The position numbers and the translations under genes were made by a program. This document shows, one piece after another, positions 17,388-25,616 of a stretch of DNA of 45,585 bases. How positions within the stretch are numbered: position 1 is the stretch's first letter; the number at the start of each line of letters is the position of its first letter. The stretch is from positions 1-45,585 of the forward strand of contig JAPKMT010000025.1 in the NCBI GenBank assembly GCA_026645735.1, read 5' to 3'. The notes under the pieces were generated by a model. The model searched no databases and was not told the origin of the DNA. It was given only the letters and a program-made list of their open reading frames with translations. This DNA is from Flexilinea sp. (GTDB lineage: Bacteria > Chloroflexota > Anaerolineae > Anaerolineales > Anaerolineaceae).

Positions 17388-18693
17388 GTTGGTGTAACAT
17401 ATTTTCTGTAAAATAAAGAACCTTAACAAAAGAGGTGAGTCAGAAGTATCCTTATAGTATCCAAACCATAAAAGGAGACTAGAAATGACTCACCAAAATA
17501 ATTATACCTTTGCAGAGGAAATAGCGGAAAAAGGATTGGAAGCAATTCCAGAAATGATGCGAGTGCTGATAAATAACGCCATGCAAGTAGAAAGATCAAG
17601 GTACTTGCAGGCTGAACAGTACGAACGCACAAAGGATCGCAAGGGACATGCAAATGGTTTCAAACCGAAGACGATACAGACCAGGATAGGGAACATTACC
17701 TTTGCAGTTCCACAGGTTAGAGAGGGCGGTTTTTATCCCAGTGCTCTGGAAAAGGGACTGCGAAGTGAAAGAGCCCTTACGATAACACTGGCTGAAATGT
17801 ATGTACAGGGAGTATCGACTCGGAAGGTAAAAACCATTACGGAACAGCTTTGTGGGATTGAGGTCTCAGCCACACAAGTCAGCCGGGCAACAGCGCAATT
17901 GGACGAAGTACTGCAAGAATGGCGTGAAAGGCCATTAGGAGAGATCAGCTATCTCTTTGTGGATGCCCGATATGAGAAGATTCGTGAAGCAGGACAAGTA
18001 AGAGATGTAGCGGTTTTGGTGGCCTCTGGCATTACGCCAGAAGGCGAACGGCAAATACTTGGGGTTTCAGTTTCGCTTAGTGAGCATGAAACACATTGGA
18101 AAGCATTTTTAAAGAGTCTAAAAGAGCGAGGGTTACACGGAATAAAGCTGATTATCAGTGATGACCATGAAGGTCTTGGAGCAGCCAGAAGAGCAGTTTT
18201 TGGCGGTATCCCCTGGCAGCGGTGTCAGTTCCATCTGCAACAGAATGCCGGAGCTTATCTGCCCAGACAATCGATGAGAATGGAAGTGGCAGCAGACATC
18301 AGAGCCATATTTAATGCTCCTGATCGAAAGACAGCAGAGGAGCTTTTGCAGAGCGCCATCCAGAAGTATGCTATTTCTGCTCCGCGTCTTTCATCTTGGC
18401 TCGAAAATAACCTTTTTGAGGGTTTTTTGGTTTTTGATTTTCCATTGGAACATCGAAGAACGATACGGACAACCAACAGTCTGGAGAGGATTAATAAAGA
18501 GATTCGCAGACGGACAAGAGTGGTTGGTGTGTTTCCAAATCAAGCTTCTTGTCTCAGGTTGGTCTCGGCATTACTGATGGAGACCTGCGAGGAATGGCAG
18601 ATCGGAAAACATTTTTGTACTGGCAAGTTTATGAATTCTTAAAGATCTATGGATATTTCAGACTCGAATTTACAGAAAAAGGGTTGCATAATC
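17388..18693 (+). mobile_element. IS256-family insertion sequence, apparently complete
   Basis: About 1306 bp. Imperfect terminal inverted repeats face each other: GTTGGTGTAACATATTTTCTG on the left and, reverse-complemented, GATTATGCAACCCTTTTTCTG on the right, sharing CTGTAAA at the inner end. The flanks carry TTTTCGGA at 17380-17387 and 18694-18701, an 8-bp direct repeat of the size made by IS256 elements. One intact transposase frame occupies the interior. The preserved duplication suggests a fairly recent insertion. Confidence 0.85.
17485..18642 (+). CDS. IS256 (mutator-type) family transposase
   Basis: 385 residues, near the usual 390-410 for the family, with AAAGGAGAC before the ATG. 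The DDE residues are visible: Asp in YLFVDARYEK, Asp in LIISDDHEGLGAARRA, and Glu in TNSLERINKEIRRR. The family C-x2-H feature appears in WQRCQFHLQQN. It catalyses cut or copy transposition through the inverted repeats at 17388 and 18693. The frame is intact, so the element could be active. It is unrelated in ends to the palindromic repeat family, so it is unlikely to mobilise that family. Confidence 0.95.
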   Translation: MTHQNNYTFAEEIAEKGLEAIPEMMRVLINNAMQVERSRYLQAEQYERTKDRKGHANGFKPKTIQTRIGNITFAVPQVREGGFYPSALEKGLRSERALTITLAEMYVQGVSTRKVKTITEQLCGIEVSATQVSRATAQLDEVLQEWRERPLGEISYLFVDARYEKIREAGQVRDVAVLVASGITPEGERQILGVSVSLSEHETHWKAFLKSLKERGLHGIKLIISDDHEGLGAARRAVFGGIPWQRCQFHLQQNAGAYLPRQSMRMEVAADIRAIFNAPDRKTAEELLQSAIQKYAISAPRLSSWLENNLFEGFLVFDFPLEHRRTIRTTNSLERINKEIRRRTRVVGVFPNQASCLRLVSALLMETCEEWQIGKHFCTGKFMNS

Positions 18694-18735
18694 TTTTCGG
18701 AAGACAGATTCGTATGATTAATGGCTGAAAAAAAA

Positions 18736-18832
18736 CTGGTAATTCGAAATATGGACATGCTTTTCAAAGAGCGAGAGAAAATATGTTGTTTCTCTTTTTT
18801 CTCAAAAGACTTTTTCAATATTCGAATTACTG
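18736..18832. repeat. Palindromic repeat, hairpin-less copy 7
   Basis: Terminal parts are good (CTGGTAATTCGAAATATGG and ATATTCGAATTACTG), and the long right flank TCTTTTTTCTCAAAAG matches copies 2 and 3. The central TTG-rich hairpin is missing, leaving about 97 bp. It ends at the -35 region of the lexA promoter. Confidence 0.8.
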
Positions 18833-18833
18833 C

Positions 18834-18862
18834 TTGACTGCGAACACTTGTTCTGTTATAGT
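18834..18862 (+). promoter_or_regulatory. lexA promoter with SOS box in the spacer
   Basis: TTGACT (18834-18839) and TATAGT (18857-18862) are 17 bases apart. Between them lies the perfect inverted repeat GAACACTTGTTC (18842-18853), which fits the GAAC-N4-GTTC operator of Gram-positive-type LexA. A weaker half-like site GAACATGTAGAA follows near 18871. Binding here would block RNA polymerase and give autoregulation. Confidence 0.85.
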
Positions 18863-18925
18863 TATTTTAGAACATGTAGAAAATTTAGTTCATTCCGGTG
18901 TATTTCTGGTTCCTGGGAGGTAAGA

Positions 18926-19621
18926 ATGGCAAGAAAAGGGAAATTAATGAATGAACGGCATGAGAAAATCATGAAATTCCTTCAGGATTATCAGCAAAAA
19001 AATCAGTATTCTCCATCAATCCGGGAAATCGGAAACTTTATTGGTGTGAATTCAACTTCATTGGTTGATTATTATGTTCGGCAACTGGTGGAAATGGGCT
19101 TTTTAGAACGGGATGAACATGTTTCTCGCAGTATCCGAATAGTAAAATCTTTTGAAACGAAGAAAAGCAAGCCACAATCTGTTTCCTATTCGAAACAGGA
19201 AGTGTTGCGATTTCCGGTGTTGGGCAGAATCGTCGCAAGTGCTCCGATTCCGGTTCCGAATTCCGATCTGGCTTATTTTGACGCAGAGAGCTACATCGAA
19301 ATCCCGCGCAAAATGATTCCGCTGAATGAAAAGGATTCCGAACTGTTTGTGCTGGAAGTTTCCGGGGATTCGATGATTGATGCGATGATCAATGACGGGG
19401 ATAAAGTTGTCTTTCGACAGGCAAACGCAGCAGCGAATGGCGACATGGTTGCGGTCTGGTTGTCCAACAATGATGAAACTACTCTAAAATATTTTTATCA
19501 TGAAGGCAATCGTATCCGACTTCAGCCTGCCAATCCCACGATGGGACCGATTTATGTTGATAATCCCGAGCAGGTCCACATTATGGGTAAGGTTGTTATG
19601 GTAATTCGGAATCTGTTATAA
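18926..19621 (+). CDS. lexA: LexA SOS repressor
   Basis: 231 residues from the ATG at 18926, which has GGGAGGT upstream; the longer frame begins within the promoter. The N-terminal winged helix includes YSPSIREIGNFIGVNSTSLVDYYVRQLVEMGFLERD. The C-terminal peptidase half carries the Ser149 (SGDSMIDA) and Lys188 (TTLKYF) dyad. The self-cleavage site aligns to RIVASAPIP, giving Ala104-Ser105 where most LexA proteins have Ala-Gly. It represses DNA-damage genes until RecA triggers cleavage, and a consensus box lies in its own promoter. A glycosyltransferase gene starts 47 bases later. Confidence 0.93.
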   Translation: MARKGKLMNERHEKIMKFLQDYQQKNQYSPSIREIGNFIGVNSTSLVDYYVRQLVEMGFLERDEHVSRSIRIVKSFETKKSKPQSVSYSKQEVLRFPVLGRIVASAPIPVPNSDLAYFDAESYIEIPRKMIPLNEKDSELFVLEVSGDSMIDAMINDGDKVVFRQANAAANGDMVAVWLSNNDETTLKYFYHEGNRIRLQPANPTMGPIYVDNPEQVHIMGKVVMVIRNLL

Positions 19622-19668
19622 AAAAAATTTCGCGAAAGGCGACGATCTCGTGAAAAACGGAAAACAAC

Positions 19669-20793
19669 ATGAAGGAATTCCGTCATATTGTCATTTTTTC
19701 TTCCCTCTATCCTCCACACCTTGGAGGTGTTGAACAATTTACGCAATCTTTGGCCAGTTCTCTTGCTGCAGATTGTAAAGTAACAGTTTTTTGTCTTGAT
19801 TCGGAAAACATTCGTGAAGATTTCAGGGATGACAAATTAACAATACATTATCTGCCCTGTTATTGCCTGTTTCAGGGAAGACTTCCAATTCCAAAATGGA
19901 CTGCGAGCAATCTGATTCACTCATTTTTTCAAACCAATCAAGTCGAATTTGGGATTATTCAAACACGCTTATATCCACTCAGCCTTGAGGCTGCCTGTAT
20001 GTTGTCAAAAGAGAAAATCCCGTTTATTCTGATTGAACATGGTACCGGACATATTCAATTTGGAAACGGAATCATGAATCAACTTTGGCAACTGTATGAA
20101 CATGGCATAACCTGCAGGTTGAATCGATATTGCAGGAATTACTATGGCGTTTCTCAAGCCAGCCTGGACTGGCTTCAGCATTTTGGAATAACCGGAAAAG
20201 GCGTTATTCATAATGGCGTGAATCCTGTAGATTTTCAGACATTGCAACCTTTATTCCGTGAAAAATTCAACATTCCACCTCAAGATGATGTGATTGTTTT
20301 TGCAGGCCGAATTCTGAAAGAGAAAGGAATTCTGGATTTACTGCAGGCTTTTAATCAACTGGACTCTGATAACGTCCATCTTTTTATAGCCGGTACAGGA
20401 GATATGGACCTTTTGAGTTCCTGGCGTACAAATCCCCGCATCCACATTCTGGGAAAAATTTCACATTCTGAACTACTGTCTTTATTCGCAGATACTCAAA
20501 TATTTTGTCTGCCCACCATGTATCCGGAAGGGTTGCCCACAGTAATTCTGGAGGCTGGTTATTGCGGTATTCCGGTAATCACAGTTGATTCAGGCGGAAT
20601 TCGGGATGTCATCTTTGACGATATAACGGGTGTGTTTGTGAAACCCGGATCTCCGGAAGAATTGATTAAAAAAATGAAATATTTGATCAGCAACAGTTCG
20701 GAAAGACAGCGGTTAGGCTCCAATTTGCAGAATTTGATTCAAAAAGAATTTATTTGGCCTGAAATTATAAAAAAAATAAAAATGTTATGGTAA
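19669..20793 (+). CDS. Glycosyltransferase, GT4 family
   Basis: 374 residues. The N-terminal loop SSLYPPHLGGVEQFTQSLA is the acceptor-side Gly-rich loop of GT4 enzymes. VIHNGVNPVDF opens the donor domain, followed by VIVFAGRILKEKGILDLLQAF and the E-x7-E motif in MYPEGLPTVILEAGYCGIPVITVDSGG. Typical of GDP- or UDP-sugar transferases that build surface polysaccharide or phosphatidylinositol-type glycolipids. It lies directly after lexA, which is not a usual functional pairing. Donor and acceptor unknown. Confidence 0.9.
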   Translation: MKEFRHIVIFSSLYPPHLGGVEQFTQSLASSLAADCKVTVFCLDSENIREDFRDDKLTIHYLPCYCLFQGRLPIPKWTASNLIHSFFQTNQVEFGIIQTRLYPLSLEAACMLSKEKIPFILIEHGTGHIQFGNGIMNQLWQLYEHGITCRLNRYCRNYYGVSQASLDWLQHFGITGKGVIHNGVNPVDFQTLQPLFREKFNIPPQDDVIVFAGRILKEKGILDLLQAFNQLDSDNVHLFIAGTGDMDLLSSWRTNPRIHILGKISHSELLSLFADTQIFCLPTMYPEGLPTVILEAGYCGIPVITVDSGGIRDVIFDDITGVFVKPGSPEELIKKMKYLISNSSERQRLGSNLQNLIQKEFIWPEIIKKIKMLW

Positions 20794-20851
20794 TCCGTTG
20801 AAATTCTAGAAGTGATATTTTTTAAAGAATTTAATCTTAATCAACCACTCA

Positions 20852-20968
20852 AAATATGGATTCTATTAATGATGTTTCTTTCGTTTTTGTTCGAAGAATT
20901 ATAGCAAAGAGACCAGGCAGATTTATTCTTTATTTGAAATGCTTGTCTCAAATTCGAATTGCGGGATC
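20852..20968. repeat. Strongly decayed palindromic repeat, copy 8
   Basis: Only the right end CAAATTCGAATTGCGGG and a flank resembling TGAAATGCTTGTCTC are recognisable; the hairpin has lost pairing. It fills much of the 261-base gap between the glycosyltransferase and epimerase genes. Boundaries are approximate. Confidence 0.4.
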
Positions 20969-21054
20969 CCATTTTATAAAAACCGAAAACATAAAATTAT
21001 TGGTACAATAGGGGAAGTTTTCCGGATATCATCAAAACAATCAGGAGTAATCTT

Positions 21055-21981
21055 TTGAAAGTATTGGTAACAGGAGCTGCGGGTTTTATAGGCACTTCAC
21101 TTTCGAACCGCTTAATTAAAGACGGTTATGAAGTGATTGGATTGGATGATTTTTCAGCAGGGAATCCGGCTGGTTTGATGCCCGAAGTGAAACTAGCGGA
21201 AGCAAAAATAAACGATCAAAAAAAATTGTGGGAATTGCTGCAAGGTGTTGATTGCGTTTTTCATCTGGCGGCGAAAGTTATTGTTCCTGATTCCATTCTT
21301 TATCCGCGCGAATATGAAAAAGTTAATGTCGGTGGGACGGTAACGCTTTTGGAAGCCATGCGCGATGTCGGTATCAACCGAATGGTATTTGCATCTTCCG
21401 GAGCCATTTATGGTATCCAGGATGAGCAACCGTTGAAGGAAACTGTTAAGCCGAAACCTGCTTCTCCGTATGCTGTTTCCAAACTGGCTTCCGAATATTA
21501 TATCAATACGATCGGCAGGCTTTGGGGATTGGAAGCAGTATGTTTACGGATTTTTAATGCATATGGACCCGGACAAAAATTTTCTTTTACACATGCTCCT
21601 GTAATTCCTACATTTCTAAAACAAGCAGCTTCCATGGGAACCATTGTGATCCATGGGGATGGAAACAAAACCCGAGATTTTATTTATATTGATGATGTGG
21701 TAGATGCATTGGTGGCTGCCTCAAATGTAAAACAGGCTGTTGAACTGGTGATTAACATCGGAAGCGGTACTGAAACATCCGTCAATGAAGTTTTAAGTCT
21801 TGCCAAAAAAATCACCCATGGCTCTCCGGAGATTGTCTACAATCAACGAAGACCAGGCGGACCGGATCGAATGTGTGCCGATCTCACCCAGGCAAGAACA
21901 TCACTTGGTTTCAACCCCAGAATTCTTTTAGAAGATGGCATGCGGCAGACGTATGAATATAATGAACGGTTCCGAAAATAA
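21055..21981 (+). CDS. NAD-dependent nucleotide-sugar epimerase (UDP-glucose 4-epimerase-like)
   Basis: 308 residues with a TTG start and AGGAG 8 bases ahead. Extended SDR features: TGAAGFIG (7-14), FASSGAIYG, and the catalytic YAVSK about residue 141. The conserved NAYGPGQKF and the RDFIYIDDVVDA segment match UDP-glucose/UDP-glucuronate epimerases. It interconverts sugar nucleotides for envelope glycans. Its opening 24 bases are nearly identical to those of the epimerase at 3620. The specific substrate remains uncertain. Confidence 0.88.
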   Translation: MKVLVTGAAGFIGTSLSNRLIKDGYEVIGLDDFSAGNPAGLMPEVKLAEAKINDQKKLWELLQGVDCVFHLAAKVIVPDSILYPREYEKVNVGGTVTLLEAMRDVGINRMVFASSGAIYGIQDEQPLKETVKPKPASPYAVSKLASEYYINTIGRLWGLEAVCLRIFNAYGPGQKFSFTHAPVIPTFLKQAASMGTIVIHGDGNKTRDFIYIDDVVDALVAASNVKQAVELVINIGSGTETSVNEVLSLAKKITHGSPEIVYNQRRPGGPDRMCADLTQARTSLGFNPRILLEDGMRQTYEYNERFRK

Positions 21982-22013
21982 AAAAGAAAGTTGATTATTA
22001 GCTGAAATAGAAT

Positions 22014-22137
22014 CAGTAATTCAAAATTCGGATTGGCATTTCGAATAAATAAAGAAAATTTGTTGTTCTTATAATTTGACACGAAGTGCCAAATTATAAG
22101 AACAACAATGAATTTTTTTTCATTTCTCGAATTATTG
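22014..22137. repeat. Palindromic intergenic repeat, copy 9 (divergent stem)
   Basis: Ends CAGTAATTCAAAATTCGG and TTCTCGAATTATTG. The 23-bp hairpin (22060-22082 and 22086-22108) has one A/C mismatch and a GAA cap. Beyond TTGTTGTTCT its stem is ATAATTTGACAC, unrelated to the TTGTTG..GCGC stems elsewhere, yet the opposite arm changes with it. This is the clearest case of compensating arms. Confidence 0.9.
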
Positions 22138-22162
22138 AAAATATCCTGAACCTTTCGTCAGT

Positions 22163-22168
22163 TATAAT
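22163..22168 (+). promoter_or_regulatory. -10 element of a near-leaderless small gene
   Basis: A perfect TATAAT lies only 10 bases before the ATG at 22179, so transcription should begin within a few bases of the start codon. No good -35 box is seen at 16-18 bases upstream and no ribosome binding site precedes the ATG. Confidence 0.45.
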
Positions 22169-22178
22169 AGAAACAATT

Positions 22179-22337
22179 ATGGAATGGATCGATTGGCTTC
22201 TTTGTGCTGGTACTGTGGCAGCATTTGGTTTTGCGTTTCAAATGCTTTTGCCTCCATACGGGTGGATTGCCGGTTTTATTGTTGCCTGCCTGATGCTTTT
22301 CAGAGCAAAGAAAAAAAGGGATGACCTTCATAAATAA
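22179..22337 (+). CDS. Small two-helix membrane protein (52 aa)
   Basis: 52 residues from the ATG at 22179; the frame stays open upstream through repeat copy 9, but those residues are repeat-derived. It has one or two hydrophobic helices (WIDWLLCAGTVAAFGFAFQMLL and GWIAGFIVACLMLF) and a basic tail RAKKKRDDLHK, giving a cytoplasmic C-terminus. A TATAAT 10 bases before the ATG suggests a leaderless message. The SlyD-like gene follows 30 bases later. Function unknown. Confidence 0.6.
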   Translation: MEWIDWLLCAGTVAAFGFAFQMLLPPYGWIAGFIVACLMLFRAKKKRDDLHK

Positions 22338-22367
22338 GAATAGAAATAGAATTTGGAGAAAATCAAA

Positions 22368-22892
22368 ATGGATGAAAAATATTTAGTAGATGACAATATG
22401 GTGGTCAGCCTTGCTTATGTGTTGTACGTGGATGATGAAATTGCTGATTCAGCTGATGCTTCCGACCCACTGGATTATATTCATGGCCAGGGATATATCA
22501 TCCCCGGATTAGAAAAAGAACTGACAGGCATGAAGATTGGTGATAAAAAGACCGTCCTGGTCGATCCAACTGATGGATATGGTGAGCGAATGGATGATTC
22601 CATCGTCGAATTGGAACGAACGTTGTTCCCTGCTGAATACGAACCGGTAATCGGTAATTCATTGAATTTGCAGGATGACCAATCGGATCAGGTATTTACA
22701 GGCTATATTCACAGCTTCGATGATTCTGTGGTGCGTGTGGATTTAAACCATCCGATGGCAGGGAAGCAACTAAAATTTGAAACGGAAATTGTTGGAATTC
22801 GTCCTGCGAATGCGCACGAATTGGAATCCGGTCTGCATGATCATGATTGTTCCTGTTGCGGCGGATGCGATGATGACCATGGTTGTCGTTAA
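22368..22892 (+). CDS. SlyD-like FKBP peptidyl-prolyl isomerase
   Basis: 174 residues from the ATG at 22368, with TTGGAG nine bases upstream. The sequence follows the SlyD plan: short FKBP N-terminus (VSLAYVLYVDDEIADSA), DYIHGQGYIIPGLEKELTGMKIGDKKTV, insert-in-flap domain, then NHPMAGKQLKFETEIVGIR. The C-terminal tail is rich in His, Cys and Asp (HDHDCSCCGGCDDDHGC), as in metal-binding SlyD proteins that handle nickel. It acts as a cytoplasmic folding helper and possible metal store. The aminotransferase gene begins 12 bases later. Confidence 0.92.
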   Translation: MDEKYLVDDNMVVSLAYVLYVDDEIADSADASDPLDYIHGQGYIIPGLEKELTGMKIGDKKTVLVDPTDGYGERMDDSIVELERTLFPAEYEPVIGNSLNLQDDQSDQVFTGYIHSFDDSVVRVDLNHPMAGKQLKFETEIVGIRPANAHELESGLHDHDCSCCGGCDDDHGCR

Positions 22893-22904
22893 ATAAGGCA
22901 AGAT

Positions 22905-23987
22905 ATGTTTCATTACAAAATTCCAATGACCCCGGGACCGGTTAAAGTTTCTCCGGCTGCTTTCCCTGCGTTGATTGCCGATTTTGGCGCTGGATATATG
23001 GAGGATGAATTTTATGATACCTATCGTAAGGTAGGTCAGAAACTTCAGAACTTTATGGGAACCAGCAATGAAGTCGTTATCCAGTCAGGAGAGGCGATGT
23101 CCATACTCTGGGGCGCATTAAAAAGTTGTGTGCTTCCCGGAGATAAAGTATTGTGTATCAGTACCGGTTTTTTTGGTTCTGGTTTTGCGGACATGGCCAG
23201 GAGCCTCAAGGCTGACGTGAATTTATTGGAATTTGGTTTTGATGAGACAATCCATGATTACGATCGGATTGAATCGATTGTTAAGAACTTTTCTCCGAAA
23301 GTGATCACTGTTGTGCATTGTGAAACTCCATCGGGTACACTGAACCCGATTAAAGAATTGGGAAAGATTAAGCAAAAATATCATGTTCCGGTCATGATCG
23401 TCGATGCTGTGTCATCAATTGCCTGTACACCGGTGGATGGTGACGAATGGAATGCTGACATCGTAATGGGTGGTTCCCAAAAAGGTTTGTCTTTGCCTCC
23501 GACAATTGGTTTTTGCTCTATCAGTGATCAGGCGTGGGATATCATTCGAAAAACCACTTATGAAGGATATGAAGCTTTTCTTCCCTGGTATCGTTTAATC
23601 GAAACAAAAAACCACCCGAATACGCCAGATTGGAACGGAATCGCTGCGATGGATGCAGTTCTGGATGAATTGGCAGCAGAAGGCATTGAAGAAGTCTTTT
23701 CCAGACATTTGCGTGTGGCAGCACATATACGAAAAACAGTCTGTGAGCTTGGCTACAAACTTTTTCCAAAAGAAGAAGCTGTACAATCACCTTCGGTGTC
23801 GGCTGTCTACGTTCCCGGCGGATCTACCTTTTTCGAGTTCAATCAACGAATTCGATCCCATGGAATGGGAATAGGAGGAAGTTTTGGCCCATTGGAAGGA
23901 AAAATCTTCCGAATCGGGCATATGGGTTCCCAGGCAACGATGAAAAATGCAGAAGCCGCTCTGGATGTTTTGGCAAAGGTTATCTGA
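22905..23987 (+). CDS. Class V PLP aminotransferase (alanine-glyoxylate/serine-pyruvate type)
   Basis: 360 residues. The N-terminus MTPGPVKVSP is the family signature; Asp167 in MIVDAVSS pairs with the PLP ring nitrogen and Lys193 in GGSQKGLSLPP forms the Schiff base. The C-terminal FRIGHMG substrate-carboxylate region is present. Members interconvert alanine, serine, glyoxylate and pyruvate. A homologue lacking the lysine lies at 25617-26732 on the other strand, with the CrtI-like gene between them. Confidence 0.92.
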   Translation: MFHYKIPMTPGPVKVSPAAFPALIADFGAGYMEDEFYDTYRKVGQKLQNFMGTSNEVVIQSGEAMSILWGALKSCVLPGDKVLCISTGFFGSGFADMARSLKADVNLLEFGFDETIHDYDRIESIVKNFSPKVITVVHCETPSGTLNPIKELGKIKQKYHVPVMIVDAVSSIACTPVDGDEWNADIVMGGSQKGLSLPPTIGFCSISDQAWDIIRKTTYEGYEAFLPWYRLIETKNHPNTPDWNGIAAMDAVLDELAAEGIEEVFSRHLRVAAHIRKTVCELGYKLFPKEEAVQSPSVSAVYVPGGSTFFEFNQRIRSHGMGIGGSFGPLEGKIFRIGHMGSQATMKNAEAALDVLAKVI

Positions 23988-23993
23988 TTCAGC

Positions 23994-24063
23994 CAGAAAT
24001 TCGAATTTCAGACCGGCCTTTCAAATTGAAGAGAAAAAAATCATCTCTTGTTTGGAATTGCTG
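23994..24063. repeat. Palindromic repeat, hairpin-less copy 10
   Basis: A 70-bp remnant with CAGAAATTCGAATTTCAG at the left and TTTGGAATTGCTG at the right; the central arms are gone. It sits between the class V aminotransferase and the desaturase gene. Confidence 0.65.
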
Positions 24064-24090
24064 CGATTATGCAATATTTGATCAGGTGAA

Positions 24091-25590
24091 ATGAAATCTC
24101 TTCGAATCGTCATTGTGGGTTCAGGTTTGGGAGGACTGGCTGCTGGAATTCGTTTAGTCTCTGAAGGTTATCAGGTAACTATACTAGAAAAAAACGCTCT
24201 TCCGGGCGGTTGTTTACGAACAAAAGAAATCAATGGTTTTCGTTTTAATTATGGTGCGGAGATAATCACCGCACCATTTCTTTTTGATCAGTTGTTTGAA
24301 CTGGCTGGCAAAAATCGGCGCGATTATTTTGATCTGCTGCCATTTGAGCCTGTTTTTCAAGCCATTTTCCCAGATAAAAAAAGGTTTGCATTTTTCAGTG
24401 ATCCTAAAAAAATGCTGCAATGGAACAATTTATTTTCTCAAGAAGACGAAAGAGCGTTGTTTTCCTATTTTCAAACCAGCGGTCAAATCTTTAACAAGGT
24501 CTTTTACGATTATTGTCTAAAACCGATTCAAGAAAAAACCTTCCAATCATTCGTTCCATCTTTCTCAAAAAAGCTGCAGACTCAAAAATCCTCACTCCAG
24601 ATAGCTGAAGCGTATTTCACAACGCCGGAATTACAGAATCTATTCGGTTTTTGGCCATTGCTGGCAGGTGGTAATCCGAAAGACTCTGGTTTTCTTTTTG
24701 ATATGATTCCCTCTATTTTGTATCATTGGGGAGCCAGTATTCCAGTTGGAGGAATGAAGAGGGTGCTGGATGCATTGCTCAGTGTTTTTCGTGAACTGGG
24801 AGGGGATATTCTTTACAACTCGGAAGTTCAGGAAATTCAGGTTTTTAATCGAACCGCTTCCGGTGTTCGATTGGTTGATGGAAGCATTCGTCATGCCGAT
24901 ATTGTGATTTCGGATGTAGATGCACTCAGCACTTTTCGTTTTCTAATTGATTCCGATAAATCCAATTATGCTTCCGTGACACAGGCAAAAGAAAAAATTC
25001 CAGGTGCGAGTGTTTTTACTTATCATCTTGGCCTGAGCTGCCCGCTTGAGGAAAAAATTTCGCTTGCCGGTTATAATGTAATTTTTCCAGAAAATCTTGA
25101 TGTTTTTTTATCAGATTTGTTTCATCGGAAAACTCTGTCTGCAGATCCGTTTTTTATTTTGAAAATTCCATCCAAAACAGATGTCTATGCTTCTCCGCAT
25201 GGATGCGAAGCGTTATCTGTAGTCATTCCGGTCCCAAATCTGTCAGGCGATATTTTATGGGAGAGAGAGTCTTACATATTTCGAACTCATCTATTGGAAT
25301 TGCTCCAAGATTACTTTATTACGGATTTAAGGAAGAACATTCTTATTGAGGATTTTACGGATCCTCTTAGAATGTGGACTGAAAACGGATCATACCTCGG
25401 TGCAGCTTTTTCCATGATGCCAGGATCCGCAAAGAAACCCTTAAATCGATTTCCAAATCGATGTAAAGATATCCATAACCTTTATCTGGTAGGCGCAGGA
25501 TCACATCCAGGGCCTTCCATTCCGGGAGTTCTTATGGGAGCTGCCAATGCTGTTTCTCAGATTAAAGCTGAAGCTTTAAGAACTATTTAA
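24091..25590 (+). CDS. CrtI/CrtN-like FAD-dependent desaturase
   Basis: 499 residues, the usual length of phytoene desaturases. The FAD-binding start VIVGSGLGGLAAGIRLVSEGYQVTILEKNALPGGCLRT and the C-terminal YLVGAGSHPGPSIPGVLMGAANA match the CrtI/amine-oxidase group. Members desaturate carotenoids or saturate and isomerise polyprenyl or retinoid-like lipids. No phytoene synthase is nearby, so carotenoid synthesis is not shown; a lipid-modifying oxidoreductase is equally possible. It converges on the pseudo-aminotransferase gene with 26 bases between. Confidence 0.85.
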   Translation: MKSLRIVIVGSGLGGLAAGIRLVSEGYQVTILEKNALPGGCLRTKEINGFRFNYGAEIITAPFLFDQLFELAGKNRRDYFDLLPFEPVFQAIFPDKKRFAFFSDPKKMLQWNNLFSQEDERALFSYFQTSGQIFNKVFYDYCLKPIQEKTFQSFVPSFSKKLQTQKSSLQIAEAYFTTPELQNLFGFWPLLAGGNPKDSGFLFDMIPSILYHWGASIPVGGMKRVLDALLSVFRELGGDILYNSEVQEIQVFNRTASGVRLVDGSIRHADIVISDVDALSTFRFLIDSDKSNYASVTQAKEKIPGASVFTYHLGLSCPLEEKISLAGYNVIFPENLDVFLSDLFHRKTLSADPFFILKIPSKTDVYASPHGCEALSVVIPVPNLSGDILWERESYIFRTHLLELLQDYFITDLRKNILIEDFTDPLRMWTENGSYLGAAFSMMPGSAKKPLNRFPNRCKDIHNLYLVGAGSHPGPSIPGVLMGAANAVSQIKAEALRTI

Positions 25591-25616
25591 AGATTATTTG
25601 GAGAAACATCTCTGAA

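Noticed and set aside
17485..18642. IS256 transposase as the mobiliser of the palindromic repeats
   Set aside because: The IS ends (GTTGGTGTAAC/GATTATGCAAC) share nothing with CAGCAATTCGAAATAT.
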